A stretch of 43,372 nt of DNA from Acidimicrobiaceae bacterium (GTDB lineage: Bacteria; Actinomycetota; Acidimicrobiia; Acidimicrobiales; RAAP-2), in NCBI GenBank assembly GCA_027315315.1, contig DAHUYG010000064.1:1-43372 (forward strand), given 5' to 3'. Below the pieces are notes generated by a model, which was not told where the DNA came from, did no database searches, and saw nothing but the letters and a program-made list of their open reading frames with translations. Position numbers and translations under genes: made by a program. This document shows, piece after piece, positions 1-8,881 of this stretch (positions are counted from its first letter, which is position 1; every line of letters begins with the position of its first letter).

Positions 1-477
1 GGGGCCCGTATCGTCGCCCGCGCCTGGGTCGACCCGGAATTCCGGCGCCGGCTGCTCAAGACCGGCCGCGAGGCGCTGCGCGAGCTCGACGTCCCGCCCG
101 GGCGACTGGGCCGGCTGGGCGTCGCCGCCAACGACGAGGACCGCCACCACGTGGTCGTCTGCACCCTCTGCTCCTGCTACCCGCACGACCTGCTCGGCGA
201 CCCGCCGTGGTGGTACCGGAGCGACGAGTACAAGTCGCGCATCGTTGCCGAGCCTCGCCGCGCCCTCCACGACCTGTTCGGCCTGGACGTACCGGCAGCG
301 CGCACGGTCCGGGTCCACGACAGCACGTCGGACGTGCGTTGGATGGTCCTGCCTCGGCGCCCGGCGGGCACCGAGGGGTGGAGCGAGGAGCAACTGGCCG
401 GCCTCGTGACGGCGGAGAGCCTCGTGGGCGTCGCCGAAGTGACGGTGGGGGGCGCGCAGGACGGGGCGCCGGCGTGA
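1..477 (+). CDS. Nitrile hydratase alpha subunit, cobalt type, 5'-truncated by the window edge
   Basis: Reading frame 1 is open from the first base and ends at TGA 475-477. About 158 residues of a protein normally near 200 are present. The metal-claw motif V-C-T-L-C-S-C-Y-P is encoded at 157-183, with the three cysteine codons at 160, 169 and 175. These cysteines, two of them oxidised after translation in this family, hold the metal, and threonine after the first cysteine is the cobalt-type signature (iron enzymes have serine). The enzyme hydrates nitriles to amides. The same motif occurs in the gamma subunit of thiocyanate hydrolase, so the substrate is not fixed by sequence. The next gene, a lone beta C-terminal domain overlapping by GTGA, supports a three-subunit enzyme. 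The N-terminal part and any beta N-terminal-domain gene lie upstream of the window. Confidence 0.9.
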   Translation, partial: GARIVARAWVDPEFRRRLLKTGREALRELDVPPGRLGRLGVAANDEDRHHVVVCTLCSCYPHDLLGDPPWWYRSDEYKSRIVAEPRRALHDLFGLDVPAARTVRVHDSTSDVRWMVLPRRPAGTEGWSEEQLAGLVTAESLVGVAEVTVGGAQDGAPA

Positions 478-710
478 CGTTCACGCCGGCCCAGCGCGTC
501 GCCGTGCTCGACGAGTGCCCGGGCGGGAACCCGCGCACGCCGCGGTACGTGCGCGGCCGGGTGGGCGAAGTCCTGCAGGCCCACGGCGTGGTCGTGAACC
601 CGCTGGACCATCGAGCGCCGTACCCGCCGCTCTACACGGTGCTGTTCGTGCTCGGCGGCGGGGACGAGGTGACGGCCGACCTCCACGAGGAGTGGCTCCG
701 GCCCGCCTGA
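474..710 (+). CDS. Small nitrile hydratase beta-subunit C-terminal-domain protein (SH3-like)
   Basis: The start GTG at 474 overlaps the stop of the alpha gene (GTGA), giving 78 residues. The core reads G-N-P-R-T-P-R-Y-V-R-G-R-V-G, then a His-Gly pair and an L-Y-T-V-L-F strand. That is the pattern of the C-terminal half of nitrile hydratase beta subunits (about 100 residues of a 220-residue protein). It therefore looks like one of the two pieces of a split beta subunit, as known for toyocamycin nitrile hydratase and thiocyanate hydrolase. The stop codon lies in a GC hairpin (stem 702-707 with 713-718) without a T-run, which could assist termination before the convergent trpD. Confidence 0.75.
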   Translation: MTFTPAQRVAVLDECPGGNPRTPRYVRGRVGEVLQAHGVVVNPLDHRAPYPPLYTVLFVLGGGDEVTADLHEEWLRPA

Positions 711-779
711 GGGGCGGGTGGCGCCGGCCCAGGGCAGGTGACGGGCCAGCAAACGCCCAGCCACCGGCCAGTCGAGGGG

Positions 780-810
780 CCCCTGCTCCTACCCCTGCTC
801 CTACCCCTGA
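780..810. repeat. Short 12-bp tandem repeat at the 3' end of trpD
   Basis: The unit CCCCTGCTCCTA occurs at 780-791 and 792-803, followed by a partial third copy (804-810). On the minus strand each complete unit contains TAG, and the first TAG met (801-803) is the trpD stop. The repeat therefore gives trpD two in-frame amber stops 12 bp apart. It is a slippage-prone tract, otherwise of no clear function. Confidence 0.7.
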
Positions 811-1910
811 TCCGCTTGGCTCGCTTCCTGGCGGGCCGCGTCGGTCGACACCGTGGCGAGGGTCTCGAGCACCGCGGCCGCCCGGCCCGAGTCGATCGAC
901 GCCTCGGCCACCGCCAAGCCCTCATTCAGGTCGGCTGCACGGCCGGCGATGACGATCGCCGCCGCCGCGTTGAGCACCCCGATGTCCCGCCGGGGGCTGC
1001 GCTCGCCGGCCAGCACCCGCCGGATGACGTCGGCGTTGAACACGGCGTCCCCACCGCGCAGGTCCTCCATGGCAGCCGGCGCGAAGCCCAGCTTCGCCGG
1101 GTCGAGCCGCCACGGGTGGACCTCGTAGTTCCCCTCACCGTCGCCCGTCATCTCCAGCACGGTGGCCGGCGACGTCACGCTGAGCTCGTCGAGGCCGTCG
1201 TCGGCGTAGACCACCATGGCCCGGCGGCTGCCGTTGGCACCCAGCACGCCGGCCATCAGCGACGCCATGGAGGGCGTGTTCACACCGACCAGCTGGTAGC
1301 GGGCCCGCGCCGGGTTGGTCAGGGGGCCGAGGAAATTGAACACGGTCGGCACGCCGAGCTCCCGGCGCACCGGACCGGCGAACCGCATCGCCGGGTGGTA
1401 CCTGGGCGCGTAGCAGAAGCCCATCCCGGCCTCGGCGATGCAGCGCGCCACCCCGGCCGGCCCCAGGTCGACGGCCACGCCGAGCGCTTCGAGGACGTCC
1501 GCCGTGCCGACCGACGAGGACTGCGCCCGGTTGCCGTGCTTGCACACGGCCACGCCGGCACCGGCGGCGACGCACGCGGCGAGCGTGGACACGTTGATCG
1601 ACCGCAGCCGGTCCCCACCGGTGCCGACCACGTCGACGACGTCCCCTTCGACGACCACGGGCGTCGCACGCTCGAGCATGGCTCGGGACAGCCCGATCAT
1701 CTCCTCCTGCGACTCCTTCTTCGCCCGGAGGGCGACGAGGAAGCCGGCCGTCTGCGCCGGGGTGGCCGCCCCCTCGAGCACCTGGCCCAGGACACACGCG
1801 GCCTCCGACGAGGTGAGCGAGGTACCGGCCAGCAGCCTGTCGAGGACGCCCGGCCAGCCGCCCAGCCCCTCGAAGGTCGGGGCTGCCGTGCTGGGTGGTG
1901 CAGCGGTCAT
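801..1910 (-). CDS. trpD: Anthranilate phosphoribosyltransferase
   Basis: This enzyme transfers the phosphoribosyl group of PRPP to anthranilate, the second step of tryptophan synthesis in the cytoplasm. Family motifs are in order: the PRPP/diphosphate loop V-G-T-G-G-D, then I-N-V-S-T, K-H-G-N-R-A followed by a Ser-rich turn and G-T-A-D-V-L-E, G-P-L-T-N-P-A, and D-G-L-D-E-L-S. The ATG at 1910 gives 369 residues, slightly above the usual 330-350, and leaves 13 bp after the acyl-CoA dehydrogenase stop. An in-frame start at 1946 would overlap that gene by 23 bp and is less likely. The other trp genes are not here, so the gene is detached from a trp operon. Glycine after G-G-D is replaced by R-L-R-S, a local variation. 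Confidence 0.95.
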   Translation of the reverse strand: MTAAPPSTAAPTFEGLGGWPGVLDRLLAGTSLTSSEAACVLGQVLEGAATPAQTAGFLVALRAKKESQEEMIGLSRAMLERATPVVVEGDVVDVVGTGGDRLRSINVSTLAACVAAGAGVAVCKHGNRAQSSSVGTADVLEALGVAVDLGPAGVARCIAEAGMGFCYAPRYHPAMRFAGPVRRELGVPTVFNFLGPLTNPARARYQLVGVNTPSMASLMAGVLGANGSRRAMVVYADDGLDELSVTSPATVLEMTGDGEGNYEVHPWRLDPAKLGFAPAAMEDLRGGDAVFNADVIRRVLAGERSPRRDIGVLNAAAAIVIAGRAADLNEGLAVAEASIDSGRAAAVLETLATVSTDAARQEASQADQG

Positions 1911-1923
1911 GGCGCCCGTCCCG

Positions 1924-3099
1924 TCAGTCCCACCACAGGTCGCCATCGAGGACCCCGCGGGCGATCAGCCCGAGCTGGACCTGCGACGTGCCTTCGACGA
2001 TCGTGAGCTGCTTGGCGTCGCGGTACCACTGCTCCGTCGGATGGTCCTCCATGTAGCCGGCCGCGCCGAGCAGCTGGACGGCGAGCCCCGACGCCCGGAC
2101 CGCCAGCTCGGTGGCGTGGTACTTGGCCATCGACAGGTAGGGAACCCACTCCTTCGTGAACTTCCCGGCGTCCGCCAGGGCAGCGGCACGGTACGTGAGG
2201 AGCCGGGCCGCCTCGATGTCCACCGCGCACTTGGCGATCTCCCACTGGATGCCCTGGAAGTCCGCGATCGTCTTGTTGAAGGCAGCACGCTGCTTGACGT
2301 AGTCGGTGGCGTACATGAGCGCGCCCTCGGCCAACCCGATCCCGCGGGCGGCCACGATCGGCCGCATCGAATTCAACCCGAGCATGGCGAGGCGGAACCC
2401 GCCCACCTCACCGATCACGTTCTCGGGCGGGACCCTCACCCCGTCGAGCAGGAGCTCGCCCGTGTCCACCCCCCGCACGCCCATTTTGTGGTCGCGCCGG
2501 CCGACCGAGACGCCGTCCCAGGCGCGCTCGACGATGAAGGCGGTGATCGAGTCGTGCGCCCGGCTCGTCGGCTCGGCGGTCTTCGCGAACACCGTGTACC
2601 AGTCGGCCTCGGCCACCCCCGACATCCAGCACTTCCCGCCGGTCAGCACCCAGCCGCCGTCGCGCTCGGGGTCGGGCACGGCGCGGGTGCGCATGCCCAT
2701 GACGTCGCTCCCCGCCTGGGGCTCGGACAGCCCGAAGGCGGCGCGCAGCGACCCGTCTGCGATGCCCGGGAGGTACTTGGCCTTCTGGGCCTCGGAGCCG
2801 GCGATCATGACCGGGCCGGTGGGCAGCCGCGTGAGGAGGAGCATCAGGGCGGCCGTGTTCGAGTACTTCGCGACCTCCTCGATGGCGAGGGTGAGCCCGA
2901 GGATGCCCGCCCCGGACCCCCCGAACGCCTCGGGGATGCACAGGCCGAGCAGGCCGGCGTCCCGGAACGCCTCGAAGAGGTCGAGGGGGTACTCCCCGGA
3001 CTTGTCGATCTCCCGGGCCCGGGGCTTGACCTTGTCGCGGGCCAGGCGACGGACGCTGTCGCGCAGGGCCGCGAGCTCCGATGGCAGCTCGAAATCCAC
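1924..3099 (-). CDS. Acyl-CoA dehydrogenase
   Basis: A 391-residue FAD flavoenzyme that would introduce the alpha-beta double bond into acyl-CoA and pass electrons to ETF. The N-terminal helical domain ends with E-A-F-G-G-S-G-A-G. The middle beta domain has the F-G-L-S-E-P-Q-A-G-S-D and W-V-L-T-G-G-K-C-W-M-S-G signatures. The C-terminal helical domain carries R-A-A-F-N-K-T-I-A-D-F-Q and the catalytic base in I-V-E-G-T-S-Q-V-Q (Glu at about residue 369). Length is typical. The chain-length or branched substrate cannot be told from this. It lies 13 bp upstream of trpD and is probably co-transcribed with it. The gene before it is whiB, 53 bp away. Confidence 0.95.
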   Translation of the reverse strand: MDFELPSELAALRDSVRRLARDKVKPRAREIDKSGEYPLDLFEAFRDAGLLGLCIPEAFGGSGAGILGLTLAIEEVAKYSNTAALMLLLTRLPTGPVMIAGSEAQKAKYLPGIADGSLRAAFGLSEPQAGSDVMGMRTRAVPDPERDGGWVLTGGKCWMSGVAEADWYTVFAKTAEPTSRAHDSITAFIVERAWDGVSVGRRDHKMGVRGVDTGELLLDGVRVPPENVIGEVGGFRLAMLGLNSMRPIVAARGIGLAEGALMYATDYVKQRAAFNKTIADFQGIQWEIAKCAVDIEAARLLTYRAAALADAGKFTKEWVPYLSMAKYHATELAVRASGLAVQLLGAAGYMEDHPTEQWYRDAKQLTIVEGTSQVQLGLIARGVLDGDLWWD

Positions 3100-3152
3100 T
3101 GGCGAACCCTAACGTCGATGTGCGGCGCCGCCCAGATGGCGGCGTGGGCTGC

Positions 3153-3392
3153 TCAGGCCGACTTGCGGCGCTGGCGGACGATCCTCCGGCGCTCGCGCTC
3201 CGTGGTGCCTCCCCAGACACCCTCGCGCTCGCGCGACGCCAGCGCATGCTCCAGGCATGCCTGTCGGACCGGGCAGACGGCGCAGATCGCCTTTGCCTCG
3301 GCCGCGTCGGCCTCGTCGTCTGTACCGGGGTAGAAGATCTCGGCGTCGAGACCCCGGCAGGCGGCACGCTTGCGCCACGTGGTGGCACTCAT
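3153..3392 (-). CDS. WhiB-family iron-sulfur transcriptional regulator
   Basis: A 79-residue Wbl protein, a family essentially confined to Actinomycetota and their phages. The four 4Fe-4S ligands are Cys12, Cys37, Cys40 and Cys46 in the C-x24-C-x2-C-x5-C spacing. The G-V-W-G-G turn (58-62) contacts the primary sigma factor, and a basic C-terminal tail (R-E-R-R-R, R-Q-R-R-K) would bind DNA. The ATG at 3392 is chosen because AAGGA lies 7 nt upstream and the protein then has normal Wbl length. The longer open frame upstream has no coding character. A consensus-like promoter lies 90-120 bp upstream. Which Wbl subclass it belongs to needs a tree. Confidence 0.95.
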   Translation of the reverse strand: MSATTWRKRAACRGLDAEIFYPGTDDEADAAEAKAICAVCPVRQACLEHALASREREGVWGGTTERERRRIVRQRRKSA

Positions 3393-3482
3393 CGGGAATT
3401 CCTTGTCAGAAGGCGGATAATGACTGGGCTCCGCCGATCGGCCCGCCACCCGAGGGGGGGTCGGGCAATCGGCCGAACGGGA

Positions 3483-3512
3483 ATTATGGCCCAGGGCATC
3501 GCCCACTGTAAA
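3483..3512 (-). promoter_or_regulatory. Probable sigma-70-type promoter of whiB
   Basis: On the minus strand a -35 TTTACA (3512-3507) is followed after 18 nt by a -10 CATAAT (3488-3483). This is a close match to the housekeeping consensus and stands out in such GC-rich DNA. Transcription would begin near 3476 and give a leader of roughly 80 nt before the whiB ATG. A second AT-rich hexamer (ATTATC on the minus strand, around 3416-3421) is closer to the gene but has no matching -35. Confidence 0.55.
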
Positions 3513-3564
3513 GGTCAAGCTCGCCCCGTCGGCCGGGGAAAGCCCTGGTCGGCGACGGCCGGCC

Positions 3565-4190
3565 TCAGCCGAGGGGCGCGAGCGGGGCGGGACCTGCGAG
3601 GTCGGCGACCAGCTCGGCCCTGGTCGCGTCCCCGAGCGGGGTCCTCGCCGCATAGGCGCGATGGCGGGCCACGAGGGTGGCCGGGCCCGCCTCGAGGGCG
3701 GCCGCGTGGCCCGGGCCGAAGGGGAAGCGGATGTAGTGGACGGCCGGGGTGACCTCGTCACGGGTGAGCGCCTCAGCGTGGGTCCCCTCGGGCTCGCTGC
3801 CGACGACCTCGCCGGAGGCGAGTTCGATCCCGATCGCCCGCTCGATCCCGACCAGGCGCGGCAGCCACTCCCGCAGTTCGGCCTCGCTCGTGAGCTCGAC
3901 GAACATCGTCGCCGAGAGCTCGCCCACGCCCGGCAGGAGGCGGTTGTAGACCTCGAGCTCGGCGGCGATCCCCTCGTCGGACGTGATGCGCTCGGCCCGG
4001 GCCATCTCTTGGACCTGGAAGCGCACCGTCTCGGCGCTCTCGAAGACGAGCGACACGATCGGTCCGAGCGCGACGCGCCGGGAGCGCTTCAGCTCGATGA
4101 TCCGCCTCCGGTACTCGTCGCGGACACGCTCATAGGCGCGCAGGTCCGCGACGTCGCCGAGCTCGAGCGGGCGCCCGGCGCCCTGCGGGG

Positions 4191-4194
<4 letters not shown>
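3565..4194 (-). CDS. DUF3501 family protein
   Basis: A 209-residue cytoplasmic protein with the family pattern Y-x7-R-R-x-I-I-E-L-K-R-x-R-R-V near residues 21-41, V-F-E-S[11 protein letters not shown] near 50-64, then R-A-E-R-I and [11 protein letters not shown]. The biochemical function is unknown. The family is repeatedly found next to rubrerythrin genes, as here: its GTG start overlaps the rubrerythrin stop (GTGA), so the two are translationally coupled. The likely role is in peroxide or iron handling, inferred from context only. No signal peptide, membrane segment or cysteine motif is seen. It is the last gene of the unit. Confidence 0.85.
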
Positions 4195-4610
<416 letters not shown>

Positions 4611-4688
4611 TGGCTGTGTCCCTTCTCTCTATCTCTCTATGTCTTTGCGTCGATCGGTTGGGTGGAACTCGCGACGTGCTCGATGCCC

Positions 4689-5144
4689 CTACGCGTTGCG
4701 GCGCCTGGCGGTCGCGGGCTCGCCCACGCCCTGGCACTCCTCGCACAGGCCCCTGAAGACGACCTCGGCGCTCGAGACGTCATAACCCTGGGCCGCCGAG
4801 CGCGCCACGTCCAGCCCGTCGAAGTCGACGTGCAGGTCCCGCACCTTGCCACACCGCCGGCACACGAGGTGGTGGTGGGCGCCCTCCACGTTGGGGTCGA
4901 AGCGCACCGCGCCGGTGCCGAGGTCGAGCGTGAGCAGCTCCCCCAGCTCGGCCAGCTCGTAGAGGGTCTGGTACACGGTCTTGAGGGAGATCGTCTCCAT
5001 CTCGACCCGGACGGCCTCGTAGACCGCCTCGGCGGAGGGGTGGGTGACGTTGCCCTGGAGGGCCCGGAAGACGCATTGGCGCTGGGCGGTCACCTTCCGG
5101 CCGTTCGCCCGGAACAGGTCGGTCAGCTCGTCGGGGGTCCGCAT
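4689..5144 (-). CDS. Fur-family metalloregulator, PerR-like by context
   Basis: 151 residues. The N-terminal winged helix ([23 protein letters not shown]) is followed by the dimer and metal domain with [11 protein letters not shown] (about 90-100) and a second C-E-E-C pair at 134-137. Both Cys pairs of the structural zinc site are present. Adjacent rubrerythrin suggests a PerR-like peroxide sensor, but Fur, Zur and PerR cannot be separated safely by eye. The ATG at 5144 lies just after GGGAGG. Duplicated palindromic sites overlap the putative promoter, consistent with autoregulation. A longer open frame upstream crosses those sites and is not coding. Confidence 0.9.
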   Translation of the reverse strand: MRTPDELTDLFRANGRKVTAQRQCVFRALQGNVTHPSAEAVYEAVRVEMETISLKTVYQTLYELAELGELLTLDLGTGAVRFDPNVEGAHHHLVCRRCGKVRDLHVDFDGLDVARSAAQGYDVSSAEVVFRGLCEECQGVGEPATARRRNA

Positions 5145-5153
5145 CGCCCTCCC

Positions 5154-5189
5154 AGAATACACAATCGTTGTTTTCTTACAATCGTTGTT
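5154..5189 (-). promoter_or_regulatory. Promoter with two Fur/PerR-like operator copies upstream of the fur-rubrerythrin unit
   Basis: An 11-bp sequence ACAATCGTTGT (arms ACAA/TTGT) occurs at 5161-5171 and again at 5178-5188, centres 17 bp apart. Between and over them lie a minus-strand -35 TTGTAA (5181-5176) and, 16 nt on, a -10 TATTCT (5159-5154). A protein bound at both copies would cover the promoter. If this -10 is correct, transcription starts only a few bases before the ATG, giving an almost leaderless mRNA, which is common in actinobacteria. The regulator is inferred to be the product of the gene directly downstream. Confidence 0.6.
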
Positions 5190-5621
5190 GAAAAGATCCC
5201 CGGTGACGACGGCTGGGACCTCCCACGCATCTCCCCATGCAGCCTCACGGGATCTCGACACCCTGCTCAGAGGGTCACAGTCCCGAGCGTATGGATTGCG
5301 CGCCGTCCGGCGAACGAGGCTCCCCTCGTCGTCCGATGCGGCGCCTGCCCGACCGTTGTCGTTGCCGAGCGGCGAAGGCCTCTCGATCGCAGGTGCCGCA
5401 CCCCAATGGCGACGATGATCTCGGGCTGGGCGTCCACAGCAAAGGGCCAAGCGTTCGGAATCGCCGAGGGAAGGAAGCGGCACCCCGATCGTGGCTTCAG
5501 CGGTCACACTTCGCCCCCGGGAAGCCCGCTACGAAGACCGGTGGAAGAATCCCGAGATTTCCTGGCGAAGGATCCTGCAATCCCTCTGGGGAGATCTCCT
5601 CAAGGCTCAAGGCGGCCCCGC
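5190..5621. other. 432-bp stretch without a recognisable gene
   Basis: It lies upstream of the Fur-family promoter and beyond the 3' end of the phosphotransferase gene. Open frames cross it on both strands, but none has a family motif, a ribosome site or sensible composition. No tRNA-like fold, clear terminator or repeat was found. Confidence 0.5.
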
Positions 5622-6578
5622 TCACCGCCAGCCGGTGCGCTGCCGCAGCCACTCCACCATGACCCGTCCCTGGGCTCCCTGGAACGACCGGAGCGTCGGG
5701 AGGCCCGGGGGCGGCGGACCCAGCGCGTGGTGCACGAAGAACCCGGCCACCCCGGCCACCACCGCGGTCGTCGCGTCGCGCTCCATGCCCGACGCCAGCC
5801 GGTAGCGACCGAGCAGTGTCTCGGGGTCGGGCCCGCCCTCGAGCGAGACGCTGGCCGCCCACCCGACCACGTCGCGTACCGGCGCACCCCGGGAGGCGTG
5901 CGGCCAGTCCACGAAGACGGTGTTCGGCCCGTCCACGAGCATGTTGTCGGCCCGGATGTCCCCGTGGAGGAGCGTTTCGCCTCCGACGGCCCCCCAGGCC
6001 AACTCCTCGAGCCCGACCAGCCGGTCGAGGTGTCGCACGCACCACTCGTCGAGGCCGGGGGGCGGTCGGTCCATCGCGGCCAGGACGTGCCAGCCGTCGA
6101 GCATGGCCCGCTCGCGCACCGAGGCGAGCGGCGCGTCGTCGATCGGACAGGGGGTGAGCCGCTCGTGGAGGGTCGCGACGTTGTCGAGCACGACCTGCAG
6201 CTCGGCGTCCACCCAGGGATGCCTCGGCATGGCGCCCCGGACGGCCTCGAAGGCGAGCGCCACCCAGTCACCGTCGTCGTACGCGTCGATGAGGCGCGGC
6301 AGCTGGGGGAACAGGGGCAGCGCCGCGGCGATCCGCCGCTCTTGACGGTGGATGTCCGGCGACTGCTCGTTCAGCTCGCTCCCGACCGCCTTCACGAACA
6401 CCGAGCGCCCGTCGGCCAGCTCGAGCAGGACGCAACACCCCGGCGAGAACCCGCCCTCGGTGTCCCGAGCGCCGCGGATCGCACCGAGCGACCCGGCCCA
6501 GGCGCGGACGTGCCCGGGCACCTCGGACCAGGGGAGGTGGACGCCGGCAGCGCGGCCGGACTCGGACCGCTCGCGCAT
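5622..6578 (-). CDS. Phosphotransferase of the aminoglycoside phosphotransferase/choline kinase fold
   Basis: 318 residues. The kinase-like core shows a candidate nucleotide-binding lysine (V-F-V-K, Lys63), the catalytic loop [10 protein letters not shown] (His205, Asp207, Asn212) and the metal-binding Asp224 in V-F-V-D-W. This is the Brenner-motif arrangement of APH enzymes, which phosphorylate small hydroxylated molecules. The true substrate is unknown and resistance should not be assumed. The ATG at 6578 was chosen because the upstream extension is an Arg-rich low-complexity read-through of the divergent NUDIX leader. It is transcribed divergently from the NUDIX gene, 62 bp apart. Confidence 0.8.
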   Translation of the reverse strand: MRERSESGRAAGVHLPWSEVPGHVRAWAGSLGAIRGARDTEGGFSPGCCVLLELADGRSVFVKAVGSELNEQSPDIHRQERRIAAALPLFPQLPRLIDAYDDGDWVALAFEAVRGAMPRHPWVDAELQVVLDNVATLHERLTPCPIDDAPLASVRERAMLDGWHVLAAMDRPPPGLDEWCVRHLDRLVGLEELAWGAVGGETLLHGDIRADNMLVDGPNTVFVDWPHASRGAPVRDVVGWAASVSLEGGPDPETLLGRYRLASGMERDATTAVVAGVAGFFVHHALGPPPPGLPTLRSFQGAQGRVMVEWLRQRTGWR

Positions 6579-6640
6579 GGGCCATTGTCCCCGACCGGTC
6601 GGCCGCCCCGTGCCGGCGCCGGCGTTAGCGTCGCGCCTCC

Positions 6641-7150
6641 ATGCGCCGGGCGACCGAAATGAGACGCGACCGGCCCTCGGGCCGGGTGATCGTCGTCGAC
6701 GACGACGGGAGGGTCCTCCTCTTCTCGGTGCTCGACGCGCTCGACGTGAAGCCAACGACCTGGGTGACCCCCGGCGGCGGCCTGGAGAAGGGCGAGTCAC
6801 CGGCGGAGGCGGCGTCGAGGGAGCTCGCCGAGGAGACCGGGCTCCTCGTCGGACCCGACGATCTCGGCGGCCCGGTCGCGGTCGCCCGCGGCGACTGGGT
6901 CTTCCGTGGCGCGCCGCTCTACTCGGAGGATTGGTTCTTCGCCTGGCGGACGCCCGCCTTCGAGCCCGACCGGTCCCGCTGGACCGAGCTCGAGCGCGAG
7001 CTGCACCGCGGCTGGCGGTGGTGGGCCCCCGGGGAGCTCGAGGCCACCCAAGAGCCGGTCCTCCCGGCCGGACTCGCCGCCCTCGTGCGGCGCATCGCCG
7101 CCGGGGAGCACTTCGCCGAGCCCGTCGTCTTGTCGTGGCTCGCGCCCTGA
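6641..7150 (+). CDS. NUDIX hydrolase
   Basis: 169 residues. The NUDIX box is complete: Gly46 (in P-G-G-G-L-E-K-G-E) through Glu52, R60-E61-L62 and E64-E65-T66-G67-L68, matching G-x5-E-x7-R-E-U-x-E-E-x-G-U. The glutamates bind the metal that cleaves a nucleoside diphosphate linked to another moiety. A W-R-W-W segment after the box is typical of the wider family, but the substrate is unknown. The start could also be the ATG at 6659. The gene lies 39 bp before glpD on the same strand and is divergent from the phosphotransferase. Confidence 0.85.
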   Translation: MRRATEMRRDRPSGRVIVVDDDGRVLLFSVLDALDVKPTTWVTPGGGLEKGESPAEAASRELAEETGLLVGPDDLGGPVAVARGDWVFRGAPLYSEDWFFAWRTPAFEPDRSRWTELERELHRGWRWWAPGELEATQEPVLPAGLAALVRRIAAGEHFAEPVVLSWLAP

Positions 7151-7189
7151 CGCGACGAGGGCCGACGGGCGCTGTGGCAGGCTGACCGG

Positions 7190-8881
7190 GTGGCCAACCC
7201 GGAGCGTCGCTCCTCGTTTTCCCGCCCGGCCAACCTCGAGCGCCTCGCCGGTGAGGCCTTCGACGTCCTCGTGGTGGGCGGCGGGATCACCGGGGCGGGG
7301 GTGGCCCTCGACGCTGCGAGCCGCGGGCTGAAGACGGCCCTCGTCGAGAAGGCCGACTTCGCCTCGGGCACCTCGTCGAAGTCCTCCAAGATGGTCCACG
7401 GCGGGCTGCGCTACCTCCAACAGCGCGAGTTCCGGCTCGTCTACGAGAACCTGGCCGAGCGCCAGCGCCTGCTCGAGAACGCGCCCCATCTCGTGTCCCC
7501 GCTCCCCTTCCTCATCCCCCTCTTCGGGCGCTCCGGCGTCGTCTCCAAGACGGTCGCCCGCTCGTACTCGAGCGCGCTCTGGCTCTACGACCTGACCGGG
7601 GGGATCCGGATCGGCAAACGCCACAGGCGGGTCTCCCGCTCCGAGGCGCTCGATCACCTCCCCCTCCTCGAGGCCGACCGGCTGGTGGCCGGCTTCTTGT
7701 ACTTCGACGCCAGCGCCGACGACGCGCGGCTCACGCTCAGCATCCTGCGCAGCGCGGTCGACGGCTTCGGGGCGGCGGCGGCCAACTACCTCCGGGCGAC
7801 CGGGTTCTTGCGCGGCCCGGGCGGCGAGGTGACGGGGGCCAGCGTCGCGGACCGCGAGGATCCGTCCGCCCCGCCCATCGCGGTACGCGCCCGGGTGGTG
7901 GTCAACGCGACGGGGGTGTGGACCGACGAGGTCCGCGCGCTCGGCGAGGCGCACCCGGCGGGGTCGCTGCGGCCGGCCAAGGGGGTGCACGTGACCGTGC
8001 CGGCCTCACGGTTCCCGGCCGACATCGCGGCGGTCATCCCGGTCCGCAAGGACCGCCGGTCCATCTTCGCCGTGCCCTGGCACGAGGCCGACCTCGTCTA
8101 CCTCGGGACGACCGACACCGACTACGACGGCGACCTCGACGACCCGCGTTGCACCCCCGAGGACGTCGACTACCTCCTCGACGCCGCGAACGCGGTGAGC
8201 AGCGCCGGGCTCACCCGGACCGACGTCACCGGCGTGTGGGCGGGACTGCGGCCGCTCCTGTCCTCGGCCGGTGGCCACGTCTCGGAGCGCACGGCCGACC
8301 TCTCGCGTCGCCACAAGGTCTGGCGCGACCACGACGGGGTGGTGAACGTGACGGGCGGCAAGCTCACGACGTACCGCAAGATGGCCGAGGACACCGTGGA
8401 CCTCGTCGTGAAGGGCATCGGGGGCCCGGCGCCCAGGTGTGTGACTAAGGGGCTCGCGCTCGAGGGCTCCCCGGGGCTCGCGCGCCCTGCGGCGGCGCCC
8501 GCCGGCCTCCCCGCGCACCTCGAGCACCGCTACGGGACGCTGGCGGCCCGGGTGTGGGCCCTGGCCGAGGGCCGGCCCCGGCTGCTCGAGCCGGTCGTCG
8601 AGGGGCTCCCGTACCTCGGGGTCGAGGTGCTCTACGCCGTGCGGGAGGAGATGGCGATGCACCTGTCCGACGTGCTCGCCCGGAGGACCCGGGCGGCGAT
8701 CCAGCTGGCCCGAGCGAGCGTGGCCGCCGCCGGGGAGGTCGCCGCGATCATGGGCGACGAGCTCGGTTGGGACGCCGGACGCCGGTCCGCCGAGGTGGCC
8801 CGGTTCGTCGAGGCCACCGAGTCCGAGCTCGAGGCGGCCGGCCTCTCCGGGGCCGAGGACGCCACGAGCGAGCCGGCGTGA
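7190..8881 (+). CDS. glpD: Glycerol-3-phosphate dehydrogenase, FAD-dependent
   Basis: 563 residues. The N-terminal dinucleotide fold has V-V-G-G-G-I-T-G-A-G-V-A-L-D-A-A (about 29-44), then S-S-K-S-S-K-M-V-H-G-G-L-R-Y-L, the GlpD/GlpA substrate and FAD signature. The C-terminal part carries V-T-G-G-K-L-T-T-Y-R-K-M-A-E-D. The enzyme oxidises sn-glycerol 3-phosphate to dihydroxyacetone phosphate and delivers electrons to the membrane quinone pool. The GTG start at 7190 places the FAD motif at the usual distance. It overlaps the next gene by GTGA, so it is coupled to the AGPS-like oxidase and then glpK, forming one glycerol operon. Confidence 0.93.
   Translation: MANPERRSSFSRPANLERLAGEAFDVLVVGGGITGAGVALDAASRGLKTALVEKADFASGTSSKSSKMVHGGLRYLQQREFRLVYENLAERQRLLENAPHLVSPLPFLIPLFGRSGVVSKTVARSYSSALWLYDLTGGIRIGKRHRRVSRSEALDHLPLLEADRLVAGFLYFDASADDARLTLSILRSAVDGFGAAAANYLRATGFLRGPGGEVTGASVADREDPSAPPIAVRARVVVNATGVWTDEVRALGEAHPAGSLRPAKGVHVTVPASRFPADIAAVIPVRKDRRSIFAVPWHEADLVYLGTTDTDYDGDLDDPRCTPEDVDYLLDAANAVSSAGLTRTDVTGVWAGLRPLLSSAGGHVSERTADLSRRHKVWRDHDGVVNVTGGKLTTYRKMAEDTVDLVVKGIGGPAPRCVTKGLALEGSPGLARPAAAPAGLPAHLEHRYGTLAARVWALAEGRPRLLEPVVEGLPYLGVEVLYAVREEMAMHLSDVLARRTRAAIQLARASVAAAGEVAAIMGDELGWDAGRRSAEVARFVEATESELEAAGLSGAEDATSEPA

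Noticed and set aside
738-2006. Long plus-strand open frame opposite trpD
   Set aside because: It is the antisense reading of a clear trpD gene and is Arg/His/Gly-rich low complexity; typical of GC-rich DNA.
5190-5621. Possible small gene or degraded mobile element upstream of the fur promoter
   Set aside because: Both strands were read in all frames; no motif, repeat or fold could be supported.
5622-6578. Calling the phosphotransferase an aminoglycoside resistance gene
   Set aside because: Only fold-level motifs are present, and most chromosomal members act on other substrates.
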